Assembly (NCBI RefSeq): GCF_000384295.1
Contig: NZ_KB913037.1
Span: 6,449,533 to 6,513,532, forward strand
Direction: 5' to 3'
Source of the DNA: Amycolatopsis balhimycina FH 1894
GTDB lineage: Bacteria > Actinomycetota > Actinomycetes > Mycobacteriales > Pseudonocardiaceae
Length of the DNA stretch: 64,000 nt
The position numbers were made by a program, and so were the translations under genes. Below are positions 20,446-28,338 of this stretch, in pieces. Each line of letters starts with the position of its first letter. Positions within the stretch are counted from its first letter, which is position 1. The notes under the pieces were generated by a model, which saw only the letters and a program-made list of their open reading frames with translations, was not told the origin of the DNA and did no database searches.

Positions 20446-20505
20446 GTCCGCAGGATCGCACCCGGCGGCGACGGGCCGGCTCGCGAAGACGGCGGAACGG
20501 CCGAG

Positions 20506-20535
20506 TTGTCCACAATTGAGGAAGGCTGTGGACAA
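20506..20535. promoter_or_regulatory. Inverted pair of perfect DnaA-box-like sites
   Basis: TTGTCCACA (20506-20514) and its complement TGTGGACAA (20527-20535) form an inverted pair with a 12-bp gap. They lie in the divergent promoter region of the ThiF-like and M48-like genes. Confidence 0.5.
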
Positions 20536-20594
20536 CTCGGGTCTGTGACCTCAAGGCGCTCGGGATTGTCGGTGTCTGGCCTTACCGTGGTCGG

Positions 20595-21185
20595 GTGGTC
20601 GAAGCACGGACGCCCTCACTGAGGGGCCGGGGGGAGACGAACCCCCCGTCGGACACACCTGGACACAAGGTCGAAGTGCGGCGCAGCCAGCGCCGGCACC
20701 GGACGGTCACCGCGTATTGGAACGACGACACGCTCGTCGTGCTCATCCCCGCGCGGATGACCAGGGCGGAGGAGAAGCACTGGGTCGCCGAGATGGAGCG
20801 CAAACTGCAGCGCTCGGAACCCCGACGCCCGGCGTCCCCGAAGACGTCGGACGAAGCCCTGCTGGCGCGCTGCGCGCTGCTGTCGGGCAAGTACCTGGCC
20901 GGCACCGCCGTGCCGGCGAGCGTCCGCTGGGTGCCGCCGATGCGCACGCGGTGGGCGTCCTGCACGCCGGTCGACGCGACCATCCGGGTCAGCGACCGGC
21001 TGCGGAAGGTCCCGCCATGGGTACTGGACTACGTGCTGGTGCACGAGCTGGCGCACCTGCGCGAGCCCGGCCACGACGCGGCGTTCTGGGCACTGGTGCG
21101 GCGGTACCCGAAGACCGAACGGGCGATGGGGTACCTCGAGGGGCTGTCGGCCGCGGCCGGGTGGGGGATCTCCACCGAGGACTGA
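20595..21185 (+). CDS. YgjP/M48-type zinc metallopeptidase-like protein
   Basis: This 196-residue protein contains the zinc-protease motif HELAHLREPGHDAAFW (HExxH plus downstream His), preceded by RWVPPMRTRWASCTP as in the DUF45/YgjP family. No membrane segment is seen, so it is cytosolic. GTG at 20595 has TACCGT ending 6 nt upstream. It is divergent from the ThiF-like gene. Confidence 0.85.
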   Translation: MVEARTPSLRGRGETNPPSDTPGHKVEVRRSQRRHRTVTAYWNDDTLVVLIPARMTRAEEKHWVAEMERKLQRSEPRRPASPKTSDEALLARCALLSGKYLAGTAVPASVRWVPPMRTRWASCTPVDATIRVSDRLRKVPPWVLDYVLVHELAHLREPGHDAAFWALVRRYPKTERAMGYLEGLSAAAGWGISTED

Positions 21186-21195
21186 GCGGGTGACG

Positions 21196-21235
21196 GTGAC
21201 CGGGGTGGTCCGCTGGTGCGGGCCACCCCGGTCAC
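21196..21235 (+). terminator. Terminator after the metallopeptidase gene
   Basis: The 13-bp stem GTGACCGGGGTGG/CCACCCCGGTCAC encloses a 14-nt loop, 10 nt after the stop codon. The following CGTCACGTCACGTCAC is a short simple repeat. Confidence 0.75.
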
Positions 21236-21305
21236 GTCACGTCACGTCACGGTGACGGCCGGTCGGCGGGTCGCGGGTGGCTTGACGGATAGGCACGTGT
21301 GCGCG

Positions 21306-21476
21306 AAGGGGCGGTTCGCGTGCCTGGAAGGTCGGCTCGCGCAGCCAGCCGGACGACACGCGTACCTGAGCGGACGACGCGCGTACCCAGCCGGACGACA
21401 CGCGTGCTTGGAGAGTCGACTCGCGTGATTGGAGGGTCGACTCGCGTGTCTGGAAGGTCGACACGTGTGTTCAGGC
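21306..21476. repeat. 21-bp-period degenerate repeat tract, copy B (8 units)
   Basis: Eight cores of the type CGACACGCGT or CGACTCGCGTG begin at 21312, 21333, 21354, 21375, 21396, 21417, 21438 and 21459, with an unbroken 21-bp period. The unit at 21417 contains GACTCGCGTGATT, the exact reverse complement of the first unit at 2998. The period equals seven codons and two DNA turns. Heptad-like translations exist on both strands, but stops interrupt them. Confidence 0.8.
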
Positions 21477-21513
21477 GGCTGGGCCGGGAGGCGGAGCGGG
21501 GCTGGTGGTGGAA

Positions 21514-21554
21514 ACGGAGCCGGGCGCCTCGCGGATGCGAGACGCCCGGCTCCG
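21514..21554 (-). terminator. Terminator of the DUF2342 protease gene
   Basis: The stem CGGAGCCGGGCG/CGCCCGGCTCCG lies just beyond the stop codon on the minus strand, with a second small stem (CTCGC-GGAT-GCGAG) inside the loop. Confidence 0.75.
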
Positions 21555-21564
21555 GGTCCACTGC

Positions 21565-22944
21565 TCAGCTCTTGGTGTCGTTGCCCTTGGTGTCGTCGTC
21601 CGCGGGGGGCGTGTCCTGCTGCTCGCGCTGGGAACGCTCCGAACGTTCCGTGCGCTCCAGCTCGGCGATCGGGTCCAGGTCGTCGAGCGAGCCGCTCGAG
21701 CCCACGCGGTCCGCGAAGTCGATCGGCTCGTCCAGGTCCTCGGCCGTCGGCATCAGGTCCGGGTGGGACCAGAGGCCGTCGCGCTTGTCGAGGCCGTGGC
21801 GGTCGCCCACCAGCTTCCACAGCGCCGAGGCCGCCCGCATCCGGCGAGGGCGCAGCTCCAGGCCGACCAGCGTCGCGAACGTCTGCTCCGCCGGGCCGCC
21901 CGTCGCGCGGCGGCGGCGCAGCGTCTCGCGCAGCGCGTCCGCGCCCGGGAGGCGGTCGCCGACCGCTTCCGACACCACCACGTCGACCCAGCCCTCGACC
22001 AGGGCGAGCAGTGTCTCCAGGCGGTTCAGCGCCGCCTTCTGCTCCTCCGTCGTCTGGGGCTCCAGCAAGCCGGACGACATCGCCTCTTCGATGCTCGCCG
22101 GGTTCGCCGGGTCGATCCGGCCGGCCAGCGACTCGAGCGCCGACGTGTCGACCGTGATGCCGTGGGCGAACTCCTCGACCGTCGCCAGCAGCCGCTGCCG
22201 CAGCCACGGCACGTGCGTGAACAGGCGCTGGTGCGCGGCTTCGCGCGCGGCCAGGAACACCAGGATTTCGCTGTTCGGCAGCTCCAGACCTTCGGCGAAC
22301 TTCTCGATGTTCGCCGGCAGCAGCGCCGACGTCCCGGCCGGCGCCAGCGGCAGGCCGATCTCGGACGCCGTCAGCATCTCCTGCGCGAGCTGCGCCAGCG
22401 CGTTGCCGAGCTGGGAGCCGAACGCCATCCCGCCCATCTGCCCCATCATCTGCAGCAGCGGGCCGGCGGCCTGCTTGGCCTCCTCCGGCAGCGCCTGCAT
22501 CCAGGCGCCCGAGACCTGCTGGGCCACCGGGTCGCACAGCCGCTGCCACGTCGGGAGCGTCTTCTCCACCCAGGACCGCGGCGACCACGCGACCGTCGAC
22601 GTCGCGCCCGCCGGGAACACCGTCGCCGCGTCGAGCCACAGCTCGGCCAGGTGGGCCGCGTCACGCACGGCGGCGTTCGCGTCGTCGCCGCCGCGGAAGC
22701 CCAGCTTGCTCTCGCCGGTGTTGCCGGCACTGCCCAGTGTCTGCAGGGCGATCTGCTTGGCGAGGTCGTAGTTCACCGGCCCGCTGGAGCTGCCGGCCTG
22801 GCTGAGCATCTGGCCCAGCTGACTCAGCATCTGCCCGAGCTGGTTGAAGGCCTCGGCGCCGGACTGCTGCCCGCCTTCCGAGGGGTCGTTCTCACCTCGT
22901 TTGTCGGGATCGGAAGGTCCGAAGCCGAACGGGGGATTGCTCAT
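21565..22944 (-). CDS. Zinc-dependent metalloprotease-like protein (DUF2342)
   Basis: This 459-residue protein belongs to the actinobacterial family annotated as zinc-dependent metalloprotease or coenzyme F420 biosynthesis-associated protein (Rv3195 type). The family helix is FLAAREAAHQRLF, an HExxH-like motif whose first His is Arg here, as seen in relatives. A Gly/Gln/Met-rich N-terminus precedes the domain and the C-terminus is acidic. TACGGT ends 6 nt before the ATG, so the transcript is probably leaderless. It is divergent from the PDZ-Lon gene. Confidence 0.85.
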   Translation of the reverse strand: MSNPPFGFGPSDPDKRGENDPSEGGQQSGAEAFNQLGQMLSQLGQMLSQAGSSSGPVNYDLAKQIALQTLGSAGNTGESKLGFRGGDDANAAVRDAAHLAELWLDAATVFPAGATSTVAWSPRSWVEKTLPTWQRLCDPVAQQVSGAWMQALPEEAKQAAGPLLQMMGQMGGMAFGSQLGNALAQLAQEMLTASEIGLPLAPAGTSALLPANIEKFAEGLELPNSEILVFLAAREAAHQRLFTHVPWLRQRLLATVEEFAHGITVDTSALESLAGRIDPANPASIEEAMSSGLLEPQTTEEQKAALNRLETLLALVEGWVDVVVSEAVGDRLPGADALRETLRRRRATGGPAEQTFATLVGLELRPRRMRAASALWKLVGDRHGLDKRDGLWSHPDLMPTAEDLDEPIDFADRVGSSGSLDDLDPIAELERTERSERSQREQQDTPPADDDTKGNDTKS

Positions 22945-23045
22945 GTGTCCACCGTACGCGGCTCAGCGGCCGCCGAGCGCGTCAACCGGACCCATGTGCG
23001 TGGCCTTCACCGGGAAGCGAACGCGGTCACCGTACGCTGTCGGTC

Positions 23046-24152
23046 GTGACCAAGTCCTCCGAGGAGACCGCCCCCGCGAAGAGCGCCCCGGAACCGGCGG
23101 CGGAGCCGGCCGGCGAGGCCCGGCGGATGACCCGCCGTGGCTGGACACTGGTGGTCAGCGGCTCGCTGTTCCTGATCTTCGTGGTGCTCGGCTCGATCGT
23201 GCCGGTGCCGTTCGTGGCGATCAGCCCCGGCCCCACCTATGACACGCTCGGTCGCGACGCGGCGGGCAACCCGGTCATCCAGGTCACCGGTCACGAGACC
23301 CAGCAGACCACCGGCGAGCTGCGGATGACGACCGTCTCCCTGCACGACGGCGTCACCCTGTTCCAGGGCCTCGGCTTCTGGGCCAGCGGCCGGTTCGCGC
23401 TCGCGCCGCGCGAGGAGTACTTCAAGCCCGGCGAGACCAACGAGCAGGTCAAGCAGGAGAACATCCAGCAGCTGCAGGACTCGCAGACGAACGCCCAGGT
23501 CGCCGCCCTGCGCAAGCTCGGCTACCCGATCAAGGTGCTGGCGAAGCAGATCGTCTCCGGCAGCCCGGCCGACCACGTGCTCGCCCCGGGCGACAAGCTG
23601 ATCACCGTCAACGGCAAGAAGATCGTCGAGGCCGCGGACGTGCGGGCCGCGCTGACCGGCACCCTGCCCGGCCAGACCGTCCAGATCACCTTCCAGTCCG
23701 ACGGCCAGCCCGAGCGGACCGTGCCGCTCACGCTCGCCTCGCGCCCCGACCGCAAGGAGGGCTTCATCGGCCTCACCGCGGTCGACCGCGCCGACGCGCC
23801 GTTCACCGTGAACATCTCCCTGCAGGACGTCGGAGGCCCGTCGGCCGGGCTGATGTTCACCCTCGCCATCATCGACCGGCTGCAGCCCGGCGACCTCGCG
23901 GGCGGCAGGCACATCGCCGGTACCGGCGAGATCACCGAGACCGGCGAGGTCGACCCGATCGGGGGGATCTCGTTCAAGGTGGTCGGCGCGCGCGAAGCGG
24001 GCGCCACCGACTTCCTGGTGCCCGAGCACAACTGCGCCGAAGCCAAGACCGCCGCGCCGGCCGGGCTCAACCTCATCAAGGTGTCCACACTGGACGACGC
24101 GCTCGCCCAGCTGGGCAACCTCAAGGCGGGGCGCCCGACGGCCTCCTGCTAG
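23046..24152 (+). CDS. Membrane-anchored PDZ and Lon-type (S16) protease, YlbL family
   Basis: This 368-residue protein has one N-terminal transmembrane helix (WTLVVSGSLFLIFVVLGSIV), an external PDZ domain (residues of about 165-235) and a C-terminal Lon proteolytic domain. The catalytic Ser is in GGPSAGLMF and the catalytic Lys in GGISFKVVGAREAG. It resembles Rv3194c and Bacillus YlbL. The GTG start has TACGCT ending 7 nt upstream. It is convergent with the PPA1309 gene, overlapping by 4 bp at the stop codons. Confidence 0.9.
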   Translation: MTKSSEETAPAKSAPEPAAEPAGEARRMTRRGWTLVVSGSLFLIFVVLGSIVPVPFVAISPGPTYDTLGRDAAGNPVIQVTGHETQQTTGELRMTTVSLHDGVTLFQGLGFWASGRFALAPREEYFKPGETNEQVKQENIQQLQDSQTNAQVAALRKLGYPIKVLAKQIVSGSPADHVLAPGDKLITVNGKKIVEAADVRAALTGTLPGQTVQITFQSDGQPERTVPLTLASRPDRKEGFIGLTAVDRADAPFTVNISLQDVGGPSAGLMFTLAIIDRLQPGDLAGGRHIAGTGEITETGEVDPIGGISFKVVGAREAGATDFLVPEHNCAEAKTAAPAGLNLIKVSTLDDALAQLGNLKAGRPTASC

Positions 24153-24700
24153 GGCTGCAGCGTCGCCTTGAGCGCTTCGAGCAGATTCGGGGCCAGGTCC
24201 GGGCTTTCCACGATCTCGTCGATCGACTCGTCCGTCCCGTCCGCCGTCCCGATACCGCGCAGCCGCATCACGCAGGCGCCTTCGCCGTCGCGCAGGACGG
24301 CGGCCACCAGGCGGGCCTCCGTCCGCTGCGGGTGGTTGGCGGCCGCGCGGCGCAGGCTTTCCGCGTCCGCCTCGGCGACGTCCGGCAGCTCCGGCTCCGA
24401 GCCCGGCGGCAGCACGATGATCTCCTGGGCCAGCGCGCACCCGATGACCAGATCCGGCCACGCGATCCGGCCCAGCGCCTCGGCCAGGTCGCCCTCCGGC
24501 AGCGCTTCCTGGGCCACCGGCGTCAGCGGGTTCGCCCGGTCCAGCTGGCCGGCCAGCTCCGGCTGCTCGTCCAGCAGCGCCGCCGTCGGCACCAGCGCGA
24601 ACAGCTGCGGCGGCTGGTCCCAGCCACCCGCGGCCATGAAGTCCTCGATCTCACGGGCGAGCGCGGCCACGCCGGCCTGTCGCGCTTCGTTCGCTGCCAT
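24149..24700 (-). CDS. PPA1309 family protein
   Basis: This 183-residue acidic cytosolic protein matches the conserved actinobacterial PPA1309 family (WDQPPQLFALVPTAALL near residue 30). The family sits next to PDZ-Lon and UPF0182 genes; its function is unknown. ATG at 24700 is chosen over an in-frame GTG six bases upstream; CACGAT ends 6 nt before it. Confidence 0.8.
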   Translation of the reverse strand: MAANEARQAGVAALAREIEDFMAAGGWDQPPQLFALVPTAALLDEQPELAGQLDRANPLTPVAQEALPEGDLAEALGRIAWPDLVIGCALAQEIIVLPPGSEPELPDVAEADAESLRRAAANHPQRTEARLVAAVLRDGEGACVMRLRGIGTADGTDESIDEIVESPDLAPNLLEALKATLQP

Positions 24701-24849
24701 GCGCACATCGTGTCAGGTCGACCGGCGCGACGACGTCGCGAGTCCGGTTTGGGCGGGTCCCGGGAACTCCACCGGGCATCCGTAGAGTTAGGGAATCAGG
24801 GGGCGCACGCGCCCCTGCTCAAGTGTTCACGAAGACAGGAGCGTGTGCC

Positions 24850-27849
24850 GTGGCGACTCGGCCCCCGGTGAGCCTGCCGAAGCTGTCCCGGCGGAGCCGG
24901 ATCCTCCTCATCATCGCCGCGGTGATTGTGCTGGCGCTGTTGCTCGGGGCCCGTCTCCTCGACACGTACGTCGATTGGCTGTGGTTCGGCGAAGTCGGCG
25001 CGCGGTCGGTGTTCACCACCCAGGTGGTGACCCGGGCCGTGCTGTTCCTCGCCGTCGGCCTGCTCGTCGGCGGGGCACTGGCGATCAGCCTGATGATCGC
25101 CTACCGCAGCCGCCCGGTGTTCGTGCCGATCTCGGGCGCCGACGACCCGCTGGCGCGCTACCGCTCCGCGATCGTCGCCCGCATCCGCCTGTTCGGCGTC
25201 GGCATCCCGGTGCTCACCGGCCTCATCGCCGGGCTGTCCGCCCAGGGCGACTGGCAGGTCGTGCAGCTGTTCCTCAACGGCACCTCGTTCGGCCAGACCG
25301 ACCCCGAGTTCGGCAAGGACGTCGGCTTCTACGCCTTCGACCTCCCCTTCTACAACTGGCTCCTCGGCTGGCTGTTCATCACCGTCGTCATCTCCTTCTT
25401 CGGCGCGCTGATCTCCCACTACGTCTTCGGCGGCATCCGGCTGGCCGGCAAGGGCGGCCAGCTCGCCGGCCCGACCCGCGCGCAGCTCGCCATCACCGTC
25501 GGCCTCTTCGTGCTGCTGAAGGCGATCGAGTACTTCTTCGACCGGTACAACCTGCTGCTGTCCGACCGCGGCATGCCGCTGTTCGTCGGCGCCACCTACA
25601 CCGACCTCAATGCGGTGCTGCCGGCCAAGCTGATCCTGCTGTGCATCTCGGTGATCTGCGCGATCGCGTTCTTCGCCGGTGCCTTCCTGCGCAACCTGCA
25701 GCTCCCGGCCATCGCCCTGGTGCTGCTGATCCTGTCCAGCATCCTCGTCGGCGTCGCCTGGCCCGCCGTCCTCGACCAGTTCTCGGTCAAGCCGAACGCG
25801 AACGAGAAGGAAGCGGCGTCCATCCAGCGCAACATGGACGCCACCCGCCGCGCCTACGGCCTCACCGGCGTCCAGTACCAGCCCTACACCGGCAGCTCGT
25901 CCGCGACCCCGGACCAGATCAAGGCCGACAACGGCACCATGTCGAACATCCGGCTGCTGGACCCGAACATCCTCTCCGACACCTTCACCCAGCGCGTCGG
26001 CCGCGAGAACTTCTACGGCTTCCCGGCCAAGCTCGACATCGACCGCTACACCGTCGGCGGCGTCACGCAGGACTACATCGTCGCCGCCAAGGAGATCAAG
26101 ACCGAGGGCCTGACCGGCAACCAGACCAGCTGGATCAACAAGCACCTCGTCTACACCCACGGCAACGGCTTCGTCGTCGCGCCCGCCAACACCATCGACC
26201 GCGCGGTCAAGGACGCCAACTCCGACGGCGGCTACCCGATCGCCACCACCAGCGACACGCAGAACCCGGCGGGCGCCGGTGCGCCCACACCCGGCCAGAC
26301 CGGCATCGAGGTCAAGGAACCCCGCATCTACTACGGCGAACTGTCCGCCGCGGAATCCGACTACGCCATCGTCGGCGGCACCTCCGGCAACGCGCCCGGC
26401 GAGTACGACACCACCACCGACCGCTACACCTACAAGGGCACCGGCGGCGTCGCCATCGACAACTGGTTCAACCGCCTCGCCTTCGCCGCCGAGTACGGCG
26501 AACGGAACATCCTGTTCTCCGACGCCATCGGCGACAACTCCAAGATCATGTACAACCGCGACCCGCGCGACCGCGTGAGCAAGATCGCGCCGTGGCTGAC
26601 CCTCGACGGCGACCCGTACCCGGCGGTCGTCGACGGCAAGATCCAATGGATCGTCGACGGCTACACCACGCTGAACAACTTCCCGTACGCCCAGCAGACC
26701 CAGCTCGGCGCAGCCACCAACGACTCGCTCAACGGCGTCGCCCGCCAGGCCAACAGCTCCATCAACTACATCCGCAACTCGGTCAAGGCCACCGTCGACG
26801 CCTTCAACGGCACGGTCAACCTGTACTCGATCGACGACAAGGAACCCGTCCTCAACGCCTGGGAGAAGGTCTTCCCCGGACTCGTGAAGCCCAGCGCCGA
26901 GATCTCCCCGGACCTGCGCTCCCACTTCCGCTACCCCGAAGACCTCTTCAAGATCCAGCGCGAGCTCCTGTCCCGCTACCACGTCAGCAACCCGCAGGAG
27001 TTCTACTCCCAGCAGGCCTTCTGGAGCGTCCCGCAGGACCCGACCGCCGAGGGCGGCTCCAACCCGGCCGCGGCCGGCGCCGCCAACCAGCCCGGCTACT
27101 ACGTCCTCGCCAACACCCCCGGCCAGACCAAGTCGACGTTCCAGCTGACCAGCTCCCTCACCGGCCTCCAGCGCCAGTACCTCGCGTCCTGGATGTCCGT
27201 GTCCTCCGACCCCGGCGACTACGGCAAGATCCGCGTCCTCCAGCTACCCAGCGCGGCCACCGGAGCCACCCAGGTCGACGGACCCGTCCAAGTCCAGAAC
27301 CGGTTCCAGAGCGACTCCCGCGTCGCCCAGGACCGCACCCTCTTCAACAACCCCAACGTCACCCCCATCTACGGCAACCTGATCACCCTCCCGGTCGCCG
27401 ACGGCTTCCTCTACGTCGAACCCGTCTACATCCGGCAGCGCAACCAGAACAGCTACCCGCAACTGGCCCGCGTCCTCGTCTCCTACGGACCCAAGGTCGG
27501 CTACGGCGCCACCCTCCAAGAAGCCCTCGACCAGGTCTTCGGCGCCGGCACCGGCGAGGCCACCACCACGCCGCCCCAAGCCGGGCAACCCACACCGACA
27601 ACACCCACCACCCCCACCTCACCGACCGCGGCACCCCCCAACACCAGTGGCGGCAACGCGGCCCTCGACAGGGCCGTCGCCGACATCCAAGCCGCCATCG
27701 CCAAACTCAAAGCCGCCCAGCAATCCGGCAACTTCACCGACCAAGGCGCCGCGCTCGCCGCGCTCGACGCCGCCGCCAGGGCCTACGAAGCCGCCAAAAC
27801 CGCCGCCCCCGGCACCAGCCCGCCCCCCAGCACCCCGCCGGGAAGGTGA
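24850..27849 (+). CDS. UPF0182 family large membrane protein
   Basis: This 999-residue protein has about seven transmembrane helices in the first 310 residues (first: LLIIAAVIVLALLLGARLL), then a large extracytoplasmic region and a Pro/Thr-rich tail with a final helical segment. It is the UPF0182 family (Rv3193c type), of unknown function. GTG at 24850 has AGGAG about 9 nt upstream. Gene order PDZ-Lon, PPA1309, UPF0182 is conserved in actinobacteria. Confidence 0.93.
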   Translation: MATRPPVSLPKLSRRSRILLIIAAVIVLALLLGARLLDTYVDWLWFGEVGARSVFTTQVVTRAVLFLAVGLLVGGALAISLMIAYRSRPVFVPISGADDPLARYRSAIVARIRLFGVGIPVLTGLIAGLSAQGDWQVVQLFLNGTSFGQTDPEFGKDVGFYAFDLPFYNWLLGWLFITVVISFFGALISHYVFGGIRLAGKGGQLAGPTRAQLAITVGLFVLLKAIEYFFDRYNLLLSDRGMPLFVGATYTDLNAVLPAKLILLCISVICAIAFFAGAFLRNLQLPAIALVLLILSSILVGVAWPAVLDQFSVKPNANEKEAASIQRNMDATRRAYGLTGVQYQPYTGSSSATPDQIKADNGTMSNIRLLDPNILSDTFTQRVGRENFYGFPAKLDIDRYTVGGVTQDYIVAAKEIKTEGLTGNQTSWINKHLVYTHGNGFVVAPANTIDRAVKDANSDGGYPIATTSDTQNPAGAGAPTPGQTGIEVKEPRIYYGELSAAESDYAIVGGTSGNAPGEYDTTTDRYTYKGTGGVAIDNWFNRLAFAAEYGERNILFSDAIGDNSKIMYNRDPRDRVSKIAPWLTLDGDPYPAVVDGKIQWIVDGYTTLNNFPYAQQTQLGAATNDSLNGVARQANSSINYIRNSVKATVDAFNGTVNLYSIDDKEPVLNAWEKVFPGLVKPSAEISPDLRSHFRYPEDLFKIQRELLSRYHVSNPQEFYSQQAFWSVPQDPTAEGGSNPAAAGAANQPGYYVLANTPGQTKSTFQLTSSLTGLQRQYLASWMSVSSDPGDYGKIRVLQLPSAATGATQVDGPVQVQNRFQSDSRVAQDRTLFNNPNVTPIYGNLITLPVADGFLYVEPVYIRQRNQNSYPQLARVLVSYGPKVGYGATLQEALDQVFGAGTGEATTTPPQAGQPTPTTPTTPTSPTAAPPNTSGGNAALDRAVADIQAAIAKLKAAQQSGNFTDQGAALAALDAAARAYEAAKTAAPGTSPPPSTPPGR

Positions 27850-27916
27850 CGTCGCTTACCTCCGAGGCACCTGCTTTGCACCCCGGCGAAACCAGGGCGT
27901 AAGGTAGGTGCCACGA

Positions 27917-27990
27917 CGCGGGGTGGAGCAGCTCGGTAGCTCGCTGGGCTCATAACCCAGAGGTCGCAGGTTCAAATCCTGTCCCCGCTA
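27917..27990 (+). tRNA. Initiator tRNA-fMet (CAT), copy 1
   Basis: This 74-nt cloverleaf has anticodon CAT. Initiator features are the unpaired C1-T72 end and three consecutive GC pairs in the anticodon stem (GGG/CCC). The CCA tail is not fully encoded (CAG follows). It is identical over 74 nt to the copy at 30512. Confidence 0.96.
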
Positions 27991-27998
27991 CAGAGGTG

Positions 27999-28040
27999 GG
28001 AGGGGTGTGTTCGCGGAAAGCGCGAACCGCCCCTCCTTCG
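27999..28040 (+). terminator. Terminator of tRNA-fMet copy 1
   Basis: GGAGGGG...TTCGCG pairs with CGCGAA...CCCCTCC around a GAAAG loop, followed by TTCGCATTT. It corresponds to the terminator behind the second copy. Confidence 0.75.
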
Positions 28041-28050
28041 CATTTGTCCT

Positions 28051-28161
28051 GGGGGTCGAACCCCCAGACCCCCGCCAGGGGGGCTTCGCCGCCCCTGGAC
28101 CCCCCTGCGCGTGGTTGCGTTGGTGCAGCCCATGGACCCCCTGCGGGTGGTTGCGTTGGTG
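28051..28161. repeat. tRNA-downstream GGGGGTCGAAC motif plus a 29-bp direct repeat
   Basis: A 27-nt element (28051-28077; GGGGGTCGAACCCCC start, then AGACCCCCGCCA) also follows the second tRNA (30643) and the tmRNA (40759). Further on, a TGGACCCC...GGTTGCGTTGGTG phrase is repeated at 28096-28125 and 28133-28161. No gene is seen between 27991 and 28338. Confidence 0.7.
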
Positions 28162-28236
28162 AGGGCGGGCCGCACGCTGAAGCGCAACCGGCACCCCACC
28201 CAGACCCTCCCCGCAACCCCGATACGAAGCCAGAAC

Positions 28237-28296
28237 ACGGCCGGTAGTGCCGGGTCAAGGCACGCTTTCCCGCCTTGACGCGGTGCTACCGGCCGT
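28237..28296 (-). terminator. Long imperfect hairpin beyond the monooxygenase gene
   Basis: ACGGCCGGTAG...GTCAAGGC pairs with GCCTTGAC...CTACCGGCCGT in a 25-bp stem with a few mismatches and a 10-nt loop. It lies about 40 bp past the monooxygenase stop and probably ends its transcript. Confidence 0.7.
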
Positions 28297-28338
28297 AGTC
28301 ACAATCCGGCTTCGGGGTGGTGGGTTCCCGTCGCGTCC

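Noticed and set aside
17629..20622. 997-residue plus-strand frame
   Set aside because: Spans three minus-strand genes and their gaps; biased Arg/Gly/Val content without motifs.
21306..21476. CRISPR array
   Set aside because: The 21-bp units are contiguous and degenerate with no unique spacers, and no cas genes are near.
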